Shown: positions 43,678 through 51,176, counted from the first letter of the stretch. The stretch is 51,176 bases of DNA from Pseudomonas fluorescens (GCF_000967965.1 NZ_LACC01000034.1:422-51597); one strand, 5' to 3'. Notes: generated by a model from the sequence alone, not told the origin. Numbers and translations: made by a program.

Positions 43678-44550
43678 TCACGCCTCGCCCGTTTTGCGCT
43701 GGGAACTGGCCATGGCCTTGGCGTCGTAACCGCCGAGGCGGTCGCCGGACACCAGTTCATTGTGGGCATGGGCGAAGTGATGTAGGCCGAACACCATGTC
43801 CATGGTCGCGCGCTTGCCCATCAAATCTTCGGCGTTGTTCACCGCTTGCTTGCTCAGCTGCAGGCCCAGGCGCGGCATCTGCGCGATGCGCCCGGCGATG
43901 TCGAGGGTTTGTTGCTCCAGCTCGTCGCGAGCAACCACCCGATTGAGCATGCCCATCTGATAGGCACGCGGTGCCGGCATGCGCTCGCCGAGGAACAGGA
44001 ACTCCTTGGCGATGCGCGGGTTCAGTTCATGCACGTGGGCGAAATACTCCACACCGGGAATGCCCATGCGCACCACCGGATCGGCGAAGTAGGCATCCTC
44101 GCTGGCGACGATCAGGTCGCAGACCCAAGCCAGCATCAAGCCACCGGCAATGCACGCGCCCTGGACCATCGCGATGGTCGGCTTGGGCATCTCGCGCCAG
44201 CGGCGACACATGCCCAGATAGACTTCCTGCTCCCGGGCATAGAGAAACTCGCCACCCGGTTTGTTCACATGGTCGTACCACAGGCTGGCGCGGTCGAAGG
44301 TCTTGTCGACGTCGCGACCCGGGGTACCGATGTCATGCCCGGCGGAGAAATGCTTGCCGGCGCCACGCAGCACAATGACCTTCACTTCATCGTCATCGCA
44401 GGCCCGGCGAAACGCCGCGTCCAGCGCATAGGTCATCTGCGAGTTCTGCGCGTTGTGGAACTCAGGGCGGTTCATGGTGACCAGGGCCACCGCGCCACGC
44501 ACCTCGTACAGCACCACCTCGGCCTGATTGTTATCGTTATGTTCAGCCAT
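43678..44550 (-). CDS. Enoyl-CoA hydratase/isomerase-family protein
   Basis: 290 residues from the ATG at 44550 (GGAG 7 nt upstream). Crotonase fold: LVTMNRPEFHNAQNSQM, VIVLRGAGKHFSAGHDIG and VQGACIAGGLMLAWVCDLI. It is longer than the EchA20-like enzyme in the same operon and its 'GHDIG' oxyanion segment is different, so the two are not recent duplicates. It lies between ipdB and ipdC. A hydration or isomerisation of a C/D-ring CoA ester is likely, but no exact homologue was recognised. A longer in-frame start (44685) would run through the end of ipdB and is rejected. Confidence 0.75.
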   Translation of the reverse strand: MAEHNDNNQAEVVLYEVRGAVALVTMNRPEFHNAQNSQMTYALDAAFRRACDDDEVKVIVLRGAGKHFSAGHDIGTPGRDVDKTFDRASLWYDHVNKPGGEFLYAREQEVYLGMCRRWREMPKPTIAMVQGACIAGGLMLAWVCDLIVASEDAYFADPVVRMGIPGVEYFAHVHELNPRIAKEFLFLGERMPAPRAYQMGMLNRVVARDELEQQTLDIAGRIAQMPRLGLQLSKQAVNNAEDLMGKRATMDMVFGLHHFAHAHNELVSGDRLGGYDAKAMASSQRKTGEA

Positions 44551-44573
44551 CACTTTTCTCCGCAACGCGTTGC

Positions 44574-45362
44574 TCAGCGTTGGCCTGGCGGGTTGTCTTT
44601 GAGTTGCAGGGCGCGCAGGTTGTGCGGGTCCAGACGCTGAATCAGCTGCAACTGCTCGGCCGTCGGTGCTGCCGTGGTCGGGCAATCGTCCGGCACGTGC
44701 AGCTCGAAGCCGGTGTTGTCCTGGACTTGCGCCGCCGTCACGCCGGGGTGCAGCGAACGGATGCGCATCTGCCGCTGCGGGCCCTGGAAGTCCAGGATGC
44801 AGAGGTCGGTGATGATCAGGCGGATGTCAATGTCGTCCAGCGACCAGCCCCGCGCCAGGCGAGCCGGGTTGTAGCCGACCGAGGCGACCATATCGACCTC
44901 GCCTTCGACGAACACTCGGCGGTTATGGCTCGGCACGCAAAACGAGTTGGCGTGGCTGATCGAGTTGCCGGGGAAACCGCGTACGCCAAGCATCTGCGCC
45001 TTGGGTTTGGCGTAGTCGCCGATGCAGGAAATGTTCGCCTGGCCAAAGCGGTCGATCTGGGTCGGGCCGACCAGGGCATGGCGCTTGCCACCCCAGACGT
45101 TGTCGAAAATCCGCGAGAAGCCCATCCAGCTGTCGCGCTTGGGCTCGTAGCCCTTGCGCGCGCCCAACGGCACCGGTTCGGCAACCATGTAGGCTTCGGA
45201 GTCGGTCATCAGCAGTTGCGGGTTGCTGGTCAGCATGGCCAGCGAAGCGGCCAGGCGCGGGATCACGCCGATGCCGGAGGCCAGAACCTCGCCGTCTTCG
45301 CGCCAGGCTTCGGAGGCCGCGCAGATCATCAACTCAGCGAGGCTGTAATCAGTAGTGCTCAT
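44574..45362 (-). CDS. ipdB: Ring-cleaving CoA-transferase-fold hydrolase, subunit B (IpdB)
   Basis: 262 residues, class I CoA-transferase beta fold. In M. tuberculosis IpdA and IpdB form a complex that, despite the fold, hydrolyses the last steroid-derived ring of the CoA ester COCHEA-CoA. Features seen: MTDSEAYMVAEP region, LVGPTQIDRFGQANIS and GFPGNSISHANSF. It follows ipdA by 11 nt on the same strand, with AAGGAG before the ATG. In Comamonas testosteroni the corresponding genes also lie directly after tesB. Confidence 0.8.
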   Translation of the reverse strand: MSTTDYSLAELMICAASEAWREDGEVLASGIGVIPRLAASLAMLTSNPQLLMTDSEAYMVAEPVPLGARKGYEPKRDSWMGFSRIFDNVWGGKRHALVGPTQIDRFGQANISCIGDYAKPKAQMLGVRGFPGNSISHANSFCVPSHNRRVFVEGEVDMVASVGYNPARLARGWSLDDIDIRLIITDLCILDFQGPQRQMRIRSLHPGVTAAQVQDNTGFELHVPDDCPTTAAPTAEQLQLIQRLDPHNLRALQLKDNPPGQR

Positions 45363-45373
45363 CGAAAGGCTCC

Positions 45374-46255
45374 TTAGAAAATCGGCAACGGCAATTCACG
45401 GATCGCAGCCAGGCCGCCAACCTTGTCCAGGTACTGTTCGTGGCTGCAGTCGACGTAGTCGCGCACGTAGCCTTCCCAGCCATCGGCCGCCTGGACCGTA
45501 GCGTTGTAGGCCTTGAAGTGCGCGACGTCGAAACCGTACAGCGGTGCGCAGGACGACGGATGCGCCCCGCCCGGCACGTGGGCCACGGCGGTGGTCAGGT
45601 TGCGCTCCCAGAACACTTGATGGGCGTGGGCGCTGTCCTGATGGAAATACTCGCTGTCGACCAACTCATCGCAGGTCACGTAGCTGTGGGTCGCGGCCCG
45701 CACGAACAGGTCGTCCATGTAGTGATCCGGACCGCTGATCTGGCACACACCGCGTTTGTCGGCGCGGTCGACGTGGACCAGCGCCGCGTCGAGCTTGAGC
45801 GCCGGCATGGCCACCCAGTCCTTGCCATCGGCATAGGGCGAGGCAATCAACTTGATCTGGCGGTTGTGGCGTAGCACATCGGTGCCCAGACCCACGGCGG
45901 TCGGAATGAACGGCACATTCATCGCCGCCGCCCGCAGACCGAGCAGCAGCATACCTTCGTCGATTTCCATCACTTCCAGCGCCGCTTCCTGGCGCGCCTT
46001 GCGGAAATACGGCTCCAGCGGAATGAAGTCCAGGGAAACGAAGGCGAACACCAGTTTCTTGATCTTGCCGGCCGCGCAGAGCATGCCGACATCAGCGCCA
46101 CCGTAGGCGACCACGGTCAGGTCCTTGAGGTCCGAACGCAGAATCTCGCGCACCAGCGCCATCGGCTTGCGGCGCGGGCCCCAGCCACCGATACCGATGG
46201 TCATGCCGTCACGCAGTTGGCCGACAATCTCGGCAGTGGTCATTTGCTTGTCCAT
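45374..46255 (-). CDS. ipdA: Ring-cleaving CoA-transferase-fold hydrolase, subunit A (IpdA)
   Basis: 293 residues from the ATG at 46255, with GAGG 9 nt upstream; an ATG at 46270 that overlaps the hsaC stop (ATGA) is an alternative. Class I CoA-transferase alpha fold: GMTIGIGGWGPRRKPMALVR near the N-terminus, VAYGGADVGMLCAAG and the ring-ligand region FVSLDFIPLEP. M. tuberculosis IpdA is of almost the same length. It is translationally coupled to the dioxygenase gene upstream. Confidence 0.8.
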   Translation of the reverse strand: MDKQMTTAEIVGQLRDGMTIGIGGWGPRRKPMALVREILRSDLKDLTVVAYGGADVGMLCAAGKIKKLVFAFVSLDFIPLEPYFRKARQEAALEVMEIDEGMLLLGLRAAAMNVPFIPTAVGLGTDVLRHNRQIKLIASPYADGKDWVAMPALKLDAALVHVDRADKRGVCQISGPDHYMDDLFVRAATHSYVTCDELVDSEYFHQDSAHAHQVFWERNLTTAVAHVPGGAHPSSCAPLYGFDVAHFKAYNATVQAADGWEGYVRDYVDCSHEQYLDKVGGLAAIRELPLPIF

Positions 46256-46266
46256 CGTCTTGTTCC

Positions 46267-47157
46267 TCATTGGCGACCGACACTGAAGTCGTGGCCCCAG
46301 TGGCTGACCACGGTGCTTTCGAACGGCGTGTGGCGGTCCCAGTCGACCACCAGGCCATCGCAGCCGTACTCCAGGTCAAACCCGGACGGGGTCTTGATAT
46401 AGAAAGAAATCATCTGGTCGTTGGTGTGCTGGCCGAGGGTGGCCGACAGCTTCACGCCGTTGGCGTGAACGCGGTCGAGCGCACGGCCGACTTCGTCCAG
46501 CGCGTTGACCTCGACCATCATGTGCACGCAACCGTGGGGCATCGGGCACTCGAAAATCGCCAGCGAGTGGTGCCGGCCGTTGTTGCAGTGCAGGAAGTGA
46601 ATGCGCTTTTGCGGTTCGGCCGGGTCCGGGGTGAAGCGGACTTTCATCAGGTCCGACAGGCCAAAGCCCATCACCTGTTCGTAGAAGTCGCGGCAGCGTT
46701 CGAAGGCCGGCGCCGGCAGCACGACGTGGCCCATGCCGAGGTCGTTGGTGACAAAACCTTTGACGCCCACCGGCGAGACGAAACGGGCGAAGTCCTGCAA
46801 CGGGCCCCAGAACAGTTCGTGGCGATTGCCATCCGGGTCGCTGAAGTGCACCAGTTCCTGGACCTTGCGCAGCTCCGCTTCAGCGGCGGTGCCACGGGTC
46901 ACTTGCACGTCAGCCTGTTGCAGTTCGCTGACCGCCTGTTCCAGCGCCGCCTTGCCGGCGACTTCCCAGCCGCAGGCACCGAATCCGTTCTCGGCGTGCT
47001 TCTGCACCAGGATGCGGTAGTGGCGCTCGTCCATCTTCAGGTACAGCAGCTCATCGTCGCCGCTGACCATCATGCCCAACACCTGGCTTGCGTAGTGGCG
47101 CCATTGCGCCAGGTCGCTGGATAACAGGGTGACGTAACCCAGACCACGGATATCCAT
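46267..47157 (-). CDS. hsaC: Extradiol dioxygenase, HsaC/TesB-like (3,4-DHSA 4,5-dioxygenase)
   Basis: 296 residues, two-domain type I extradiol enzyme. Iron ligands at the expected places: H144 (GMGHVVLP), H212 (VHMMVEV) and E263 (GFDLEYG). Second-sphere H196/H197, H244 and Y254 match those of BphC-type enzymes. HsaC (TesB in Comamonas) opens ring A of 3,4-DHSA at the meta position. GAGGAG precedes the ATG. First gene of a tight seven- to eight-gene run that continues with ipdA and ipdB. Distinguishing steroid from biphenyl activity rests on neighbours and on the lack of aromatic-pathway genes. Confidence 0.85.
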   Translation of the reverse strand: MDIRGLGYVTLLSSDLAQWRHYASQVLGMMVSGDDELLYLKMDERHYRILVQKHAENGFGACGWEVAGKAALEQAVSELQQADVQVTRGTAAEAELRKVQELVHFSDPDGNRHELFWGPLQDFARFVSPVGVKGFVTNDLGMGHVVLPAPAFERCRDFYEQVMGFGLSDLMKVRFTPDPAEPQKRIHFLHCNNGRHHSLAIFECPMPHGCVHMMVEVNALDEVGRALDRVHANGVKLSATLGQHTNDQMISFYIKTPSGFDLEYGCDGLVVDWDRHTPFESTVVSHWGHDFSVGRQ

Positions 47158-47218
47158 GGATGCACTCCTCGTTTTACTCAGGCCGTGCCGCCCTTCGGCT
47201 GGTGCCGGGGGAGACTTT

Positions 47219-47244
47219 ATGTAGGGGCTATATGTAGGAGCTAT
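47219..47244. repeat. Tandem 13-bp repeat upstream of the hsaC operon
   Basis: ATGTAGGGGCTAT then ATGTAGGAGCTAT, 12 of 13 bases equal, 62-88 nt upstream of the dioxygenase ATG. ATGTAG-GGG-CTATAT is also nearly palindromic. Could be an operator, or a decayed REP end (TGTAGGAGC is the REP start). Confidence 0.45.
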
Positions 47245-47317
47245 TCAAACGGGTTCGGGGAGGGGCAACATCGTCCAATGGGACTAGCGGAAATGACGGG
47301 GTACACGCATTAAAAAC

Positions 47318-47407
47318 TGTAGGAGTGAGCCTGCTCGCGATGAGGGCCTTACAGTCAACATTGATATTGAATGTAAGACCGCTATCGCGAGCAGGCTCAC
47401 TCCTACA
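47318..47407. repeat. REP doublet 4
   Basis: Perfect 24-base inverted pair with the same arms as doublet 1 and a spacer of about 42 nt. It lies between the DUF6124 gene and the hsaC operon promoter region. Confidence 0.92.
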
Positions 47408-47429
47408 GGGGGGATGTGGTGTTGCGGGT

Positions 47430-47789
47430 TTATGCAGGCGGGTCGATTTGATCGAGCACGCGGTTCGCGGTGATTTCGGCCAGCATGACGCTATTGGAAA
47501 TACCCAGCAGGGCATTGCGATCACCGCCCTCCAGATGATCCACCAGTTGATGCACCATCACATCCACCGAGGCCAGGGTCTCGACCAGATAGACCACCAG
47601 GGTTTCGGTCGTGGCCTCAGGGTCGACGGTAAACAGTGTGCTGATTGTTCGAGGGGTGGCTTTGATGTCGGCTGTCGAGGGGAAGTGGTAAGCGAGGGCA
47701 CGCTCGGCGGCCTCGTTGAGTTTTTTTGAATCGGGTTCGTACGGGGATGCTGGATCGGTGTCCGGCGGGTTTGGTGTGACCTTGAACAT
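47430..47789 (-). CDS. DUF6124 family protein (119 aa)
   Basis: 119 residues: MFKVTPNPPDTDPASPYEPD, then a mainly helical core (NEAAERALAYHF, LVYLVETLASVDVMVHQLVDHLEGGDRNALLGI). This is the small DUF6124 protein scattered in many copies through fluorescens-group genomes. It has no link to steroid degradation by content. It sits between REP doublet 4 and a gene-free stretch, so it may be an insertion into the cluster. Confidence 0.7.
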   Translation of the reverse strand: MFKVTPNPPDTDPASPYEPDSKKLNEAAERALAYHFPSTADIKATPRTISTLFTVDPEATTETLVVYLVETLASVDVMVHQLVDHLEGGDRNALLGISNSVMLAEITANRVLDQIDPPA

Positions 47790-48174
47790 ATCTCAGGTTC
47801 CTAATGATGTGCCAACCTCCTGCTGCTAAACGAAGAGGGTGGCAGCTGCACGCAGGTTAGCAGACCGGGGAACCTAAGAAGCCGGCGCGCCCAAGGGCGC
47901 CCTGCGTACAGCCACCATCAAAATACAGGCACAAAACCTGACTGATAGAAGCGTCGTACGACTTAGGTTATACCCGAGCTGCTAAACCCGATCACTGATG
48001 AGCAGTGATGCGAATCAAGTTACCGAGGGGCCCCAAGGCGCACAAGCCGGCGGATTCTGGCGTACCTGTAGGCAACGACGCAAGGCGTTGTAGCTTTCAT
48101 CAAGTAACGCTGACAGCCGTTAAACAGGCTCTATTCAAAGGCCAAATCGGTGGCGCGAACTAGCGCAATAACCT

Positions 48175-48273
48175 GTAGGAGCGAGCCTGCTCGCGATGGT
48201 CGTCAACGATAACGCAGAAAACCTGACACCCCGCGGCGTTCTCCGGTTTATCGCGAGCAGGCTCGCTCCTACA
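48175..48273. repeat. REP doublet 5
   Basis: TGTAGGAGCGAGCCTGCTCGCGAT and its complement with a spacer of about 50 nt. Spacer resembles that of doublet 6. Confidence 0.92.
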
Positions 48274-48306
48274 AGGGGTAGGCGGTGTTCAATCTTATCT
48301 GGCAGG

Positions 48307-48336
48307 CATAAAAAAACGGGCCTTGGGGACCCGTTG
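48307..48336 (-). terminator. Terminator of the LLM oxidoreductase gene
   Basis: Stem AACGGG / CCCGTT followed on the minus strand by a run of T (TTTTTTTA). It lies about 155 nt beyond the gene, with doublet 6 between the stop and this terminator. Confidence 0.7.
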
Positions 48337-48380
48337 GAAAGGTGGCCTGACGTCCATGCCAGGCCTGAAATGCGATCACC

Positions 48381-48480
48381 TGTAGGAGCGAGCCTGCTCG
48401 CGATGGTCGTCAACGATAACGCTGCAAGCCTGACGCCACGCGGCGCTCTTCGGTTTATCGCGAGCAAGCTCGCTCCTACA
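48381..48480. repeat. REP doublet 6
   Basis: Arms as doublet 5, one mismatch in the right arm (GAGCAAGCTCGC), and a spacer sharing GATGGTCGTCAACGATAACGC with doublet 5. It abuts the LLM gene stop (48489). Confidence 0.92.
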
Positions 48481-48488
48481 GCGGGGCA

Positions 48489-49610
48489 TCACGCCTTGCG
48501 AAAATGCGGAATCACTTTCTCGCCAATGTTCTTCAAGGTCTCCAGCTGCGCCCACTGCGGCACGGTGCCCATCTGGCAGATGAACAGGATTTCGTCGGCG
48601 CCGGCATCGATCAGGCGCTGCACGTAGCCGATGCAATCCTCGACGGTGCCGTAGGCGTGGTTCGGGTTCATCATCGCCATGGTCGGGTCGGAGAAGTCGA
48701 CGCTGACTTCTTCGGAGGCGAAGCGCGACTTGATCACGCTTTGGCCGTTGCCGTCGACGAAGGTGTCGTCTTTCCACTTCTCCGGGTCCGGACGCTCACC
48801 ACCGCCGTACCAGTAGCCCAGGGATTCCATGAAGTAACGCTGACCACGGATACCGATGCGGCGCGCTTCTTCGTTGTCATCCAGCACGATGGCCGGGCAC
48901 AGCGCGGCAATGTGGCGGTTAGGACGGAAGCCCACTTGCTTCTTCTCATCGCGGTTGTCGTAGGCCGTGTGATACACCTCGACCTTCTTGGCGATTTCTT
49001 CCGGGCCACCGAAGCCCAGCACCAGAGCGCCCATGCCACGACCGCCGGCATTCTTCAGCGACTCGGTGTTGGTGCACGCCAGGTACATCGGCGGGTGCGG
49101 ATCCTGGTAAGGCTTTGGATGGATCGGGCGCTTGGGGATCTGCACGAAGTCGCCGTTGTGCTCGATCTCGTCCTGCACGAACATTTTCGGGATCAGGTAC
49201 ATCATCTCGTCGATCTGCGGCTGCAAGGTCGCCAAGTCGTAGCCGAAGGTGCCGGCTTCCTGCTGGGTGCCGCCTTTGCCCACGCCAAAGTGCACACGGC
49301 CCTTGGACAACAGGTCGAGGGTGGCGATGCGCTCGGCGACCTTCACCGGGTGGTTCATCGCCGGCGGCAGGCAGACCACACCGTGGCCGATGCCGATGCG
49401 TTCGGTTTTACCGGCAACGAACGCCAGCATGGTTTCCGGCGCGGACATGTGCGAGTAGTTACTCAGCGCGGTGTGTTCCACGCACCAGAAGGTGTCGAAG
49501 CCCAGCTTGTCGGCCAGCACAGCTTGTTCGACGGTGTCTTCAAAAATCTTGCGGTCGCCTTCACGGCTGGAATCCACCGTCTGTGCTTCGTAAATCAGGG
49601 AAAATTTCAT
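48489..49610 (-). CDS. LLM-class flavin-dependent oxidoreductase
   Basis: 373 residues. Bacterial luciferase-like fold: MKFSLIYEAQTVDSSREGDR, the cofactor region LAFVAGKTERIGIGHGVVCLPPAMNHPVKVAERIATLD, and GRVHFGVGKGGT. Flavin (FMN) or F420 use cannot be told from sequence; pseudomonads make this likely FMN. AAGG precedes the ATG. It lies 124 nt downstream of the hsaA-type gene, same strand. LLM enzymes recur in steroid-degradation clusters but the step is not settled. Confidence 0.75.
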   Translation of the reverse strand: MKFSLIYEAQTVDSSREGDRKIFEDTVEQAVLADKLGFDTFWCVEHTALSNYSHMSAPETMLAFVAGKTERIGIGHGVVCLPPAMNHPVKVAERIATLDLLSKGRVHFGVGKGGTQQEAGTFGYDLATLQPQIDEMMYLIPKMFVQDEIEHNGDFVQIPKRPIHPKPYQDPHPPMYLACTNTESLKNAGGRGMGALVLGFGGPEEIAKKVEVYHTAYDNRDEKKQVGFRPNRHIAALCPAIVLDDNEEARRIGIRGQRYFMESLGYWYGGGERPDPEKWKDDTFVDGNGQSVIKSRFASEEVSVDFSDPTMAMMNPNHAYGTVEDCIGYVQRLIDAGADEILFICQMGTVPQWAQLETLKNIGEKVIPHFRKA

Positions 49611-49734
49611 GGTTGATCCTTGTGCTTATTTGGATGCGCAGTCGGCGCCGTAGACCTTCGCCTTACCGTCAATGCTCGTGCATCGACGGGGCGCTCGAAT
49701 CACGCAAACGGACTAGCCGATTTGTACGCCAGCG

Positions 49735-50919
49735 TTAGAGGAAAAAGTCGCTGCTGTCCTGACCCATGCTCACGCCACCCAGGTTCCAGGCGTACTTGGC
49801 CGGGCTGTTGGCGACGTGGGCGCGACCGGTGTGAATGTCGCGGAACGCACGGTTGATCGGATGGCTGCGGAAGATCGTCGAAGCACCGCTGTTGAACATC
49901 AGGTCGCCAACGGCCTTGGCGCACTTGTCGGCCACCAGCGCCGAGTCGTAACGCATCTTCACCCGCTCCGGCATGCTCAACGGCTCGCCTTTTTGCGCAC
50001 GCTCCAGCATCAGGGCGAAGTTGCGATGCAGCGCGGTCTTGCACTCGTCGACGCAGACCATGGCATTGGCCAGAGCCGCTTGCGCGGCCGGGTCCTGGAC
50101 CATTTTGCGACCGTCATTGACCCCGACCCGGGCGCGGTTGTGCTCGACAAACTGATCCACCGCGCCTTGCAGGGCACCGATAGCGGACGACGAAACCGCA
50201 CGCACGAAAATCTGCCCGAATGGCAGGCGGAACAACGGTGCAGTGTTCACCGCGTTACCCGGACTGTTCTGCATGAAACCGTCCAGGGAGCGATGAGTGC
50301 GGTACTCTGGAACGAAAGCGTTCTCGACCAGAATGTCGTGGGAACCGGTGGCTTCCAGGCCCATGACGTTCCAGTTGTCGATAATCTGGTAGTCGCTGCG
50401 CGGCACCAGGAACGTCCGGTAATCCGGCGCCCCGCCCGCCTCTGCCGGCGGCACCAGCGCACCGAGGAACGCCCAGTCGCAATGCTTGCTGCCGGAAGAA
50501 AAGCCCCAGCGGCCGCTCAACTTGAAGCCACCGTCGACCCGCTCGACCTTGCCTACCGGCATATAGGAAGACGAGATCAGCACGCTGGAGTCGCTGCCCC
50601 AGACATCCTGGGCCGCGCGGTCATCGAACAGCGCCAGTTGCCAGTTGTGGATCGCCACCACCCCTAGCACCCAGGCCGAGGACATGCAGCCTTCGGCGAG
50701 GGTCATCTGTACGTCGAAGAAATCCTTGGGCTCCAGTTCATAGCCTTCCCAACGGGATGGCTGAAGGATGCGGAAGAACCCGGCGTCCTGGAAATCCTTC
50801 AGGGTTTCTTCAGGCAACTGGCCTGCTTGCGCGGCATTCAGGGCGCGTTCACGCAGGATCGGCACCAACTCGCGGGCACGTTGGCTCAGACGCTGGCGAA
50901 TCAGGTCTTGGTTGAGCAT
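49735..50919 (-). CDS. hsaA: Flavin-dependent 3-HSA monooxygenase, oxygenase component (HsaA-like)
   Basis: 394 residues from the ATG at 50919 (GGAG about 11 nt upstream), the length of M. tuberculosis HsaA. Acyl-CoA-dehydrogenase-like fold of the two-component hydroxylases: GCMSSAWVLGVVAIHNWQLA, GFSSGSKHCDWAFLGALV, GLEATGSHDILVENAFVPEY, and the C-terminus with FRSHPINRAFRDIHTGRAHV. HsaA hydroxylates 3-HSA using reduced flavin from HsaB, producing the catechol that HsaC opens. HsaB is not in the window. An in-frame start at 51006 runs through the upstream palindrome and is rejected. Confidence 0.82.
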   Translation of the reverse strand: MLNQDLIRQRLSQRARELVPILRERALNAAQAGQLPEETLKDFQDAGFFRILQPSRWEGYELEPKDFFDVQMTLAEGCMSSAWVLGVVAIHNWQLALFDDRAAQDVWGSDSSVLISSSYMPVGKVERVDGGFKLSGRWGFSSGSKHCDWAFLGALVPPAEAGGAPDYRTFLVPRSDYQIIDNWNVMGLEATGSHDILVENAFVPEYRTHRSLDGFMQNSPGNAVNTAPLFRLPFGQIFVRAVSSSAIGALQGAVDQFVEHNRARVGVNDGRKMVQDPAAQAALANAMVCVDECKTALHRNFALMLERAQKGEPLSMPERVKMRYDSALVADKCAKAVGDLMFNSGASTIFRSHPINRAFRDIHTGRAHVANSPAKYAWNLGGVSMGQDSSDFFL

Positions 50920-50975
50920 TTTTATTGTTCTCCTTTGTTCACCCCATCCGCCGGGGCGCGCGTGCAACGGGGCGG

Positions 50976-50992
50976 GTGTAGCGCCCCTACAC
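50976..50992. promoter_or_regulatory. Palindromic operator candidate upstream of hsaA
   Basis: Perfect inverted repeat GTGTAG-CGCCC-CTACAC, 57-73 nt upstream of the hsaA ATG, in a gap that must hold its promoter. The 6-bp half sites with a 5-bp spacer suit a dimeric repressor, for example TetR type. Confidence 0.5.
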
Positions 50993-51176
50993 TCGCATTC
51001 AAGCAATGCACAACGCAGGGGACATCCCTCAAACGGACCATGTGGGATTGGGGGAACAGGTATCTGGGGGGTGTATCAGAAAGTGATGTGTTGGCTGGCA
51101 GGCCGTCTTCGCAGGCAGGCCCACATTGGTCCCCCGGTTTTACTCGGGACTTATGGCCACTGAAGATCCCTGTGGG

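Larger units (their letters stand above)
47790..48488. other. Gene-free stretch with two REP doublets and a terminator
   Basis: About 700 bases upstream of the DUF6124 gene and downstream of the LLM oxidoreductase. The left 380 bases have no gene or clear motif. The rest is REP doublet 5, a minus-strand terminator at 48307-48336 and REP doublet 6. Confidence 0.6.

Noticed and set aside
44574..46255. ipdAB as an ordinary 3-oxoacid CoA-transferase
   Set aside because: Fold alone would allow it, but the neighbours (hsaC, crotonases, ipdC) and subunit lengths point to the steroid ring-cleaving type. Not fully excluded.

Overview
The window is chromosomal DNA from a Pseudomonas, most likely of the fluorescens/putida lineage. 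The evidence is the conserved block ppiD-hupB-lon-clpX-clpP-tig-tRNA(Arg-His-Leu-His)-folD, the high-GC codon use, and the Pseudomonas-type REP palindromes (tgtaggagcgagc...gctcgctcctaca). No CRISPR array, insertion sequence or prophage was seen.

Region 1 (1-14.5 kb) is a secreted-peroxidase island. A giant minus-strand gene, open for 3,113 codons and running off the left edge, encodes two successive animal-type heme peroxidase domains, each followed by RTX calcium-binding repeats. The first domain carries four and the second five short loops fitting the PERCAL calcium motif. Divergently transcribed is a complete type I secretion operon (ABC exporter, HlyD-type adaptor, TolC-type outer-membrane protein) that very probably exports it. 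The architecture matches PepA (PP_2561) of P. putida KT2440.

Region 2 (14.6-20.1 kb) holds a nitrilase-fold membrane-anchored protein that has lost two of three catalytic residues, its operon partner AraC-type regulator, a 28-residue acidic ORF, a DUF2242 lipoprotein and ppiD. Region 3 (20.1-28.8 kb) is the housekeeping proteostasis block. It includes a sigma-32-like lon promoter, a decayed tRNA-Asp relic between hupB and ppiD, and a tRNA-His gene duplicated together with its 3' hairpin. Region 4 (28.8-37.2 kb) holds pbpG, small Pro/Asp-rich proteins, a C39-like lipoprotein lacking its catalytic Cys, a TerC protein, a small lipoprotein, nhaR, an MFS exporter, sstT and a DUF1993 protein.

Region 5 (37.2-51.0 kb) is a steroid or bile-acid catabolic cluster, all on the minus strand apart from gaps. 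It holds an hsaA-type 3-HSA monooxygenase, an LLM-class flavin oxidoreductase, a DUF6124 protein, and then a tight operon: hsaC-type extradiol dioxygenase, ipdA, ipdB, a crotonase, ipdC, an EchA20-like crotonase and two acyl-CoA dehydrogenases. A FadA6-like thiolase and an SDR dehydrogenase follow. The gene set corresponds to the actinobacterial KstR2-type pathway for steroid rings C and D (HIP) plus ring-A opening enzymes, and to the tes/scd genes of Comamonas testosteroni. Partners such as hsaB, hsaD, ksh and the regulator are not in the window. REP doublets are interspersed through this region and absent from the left 35 kb.
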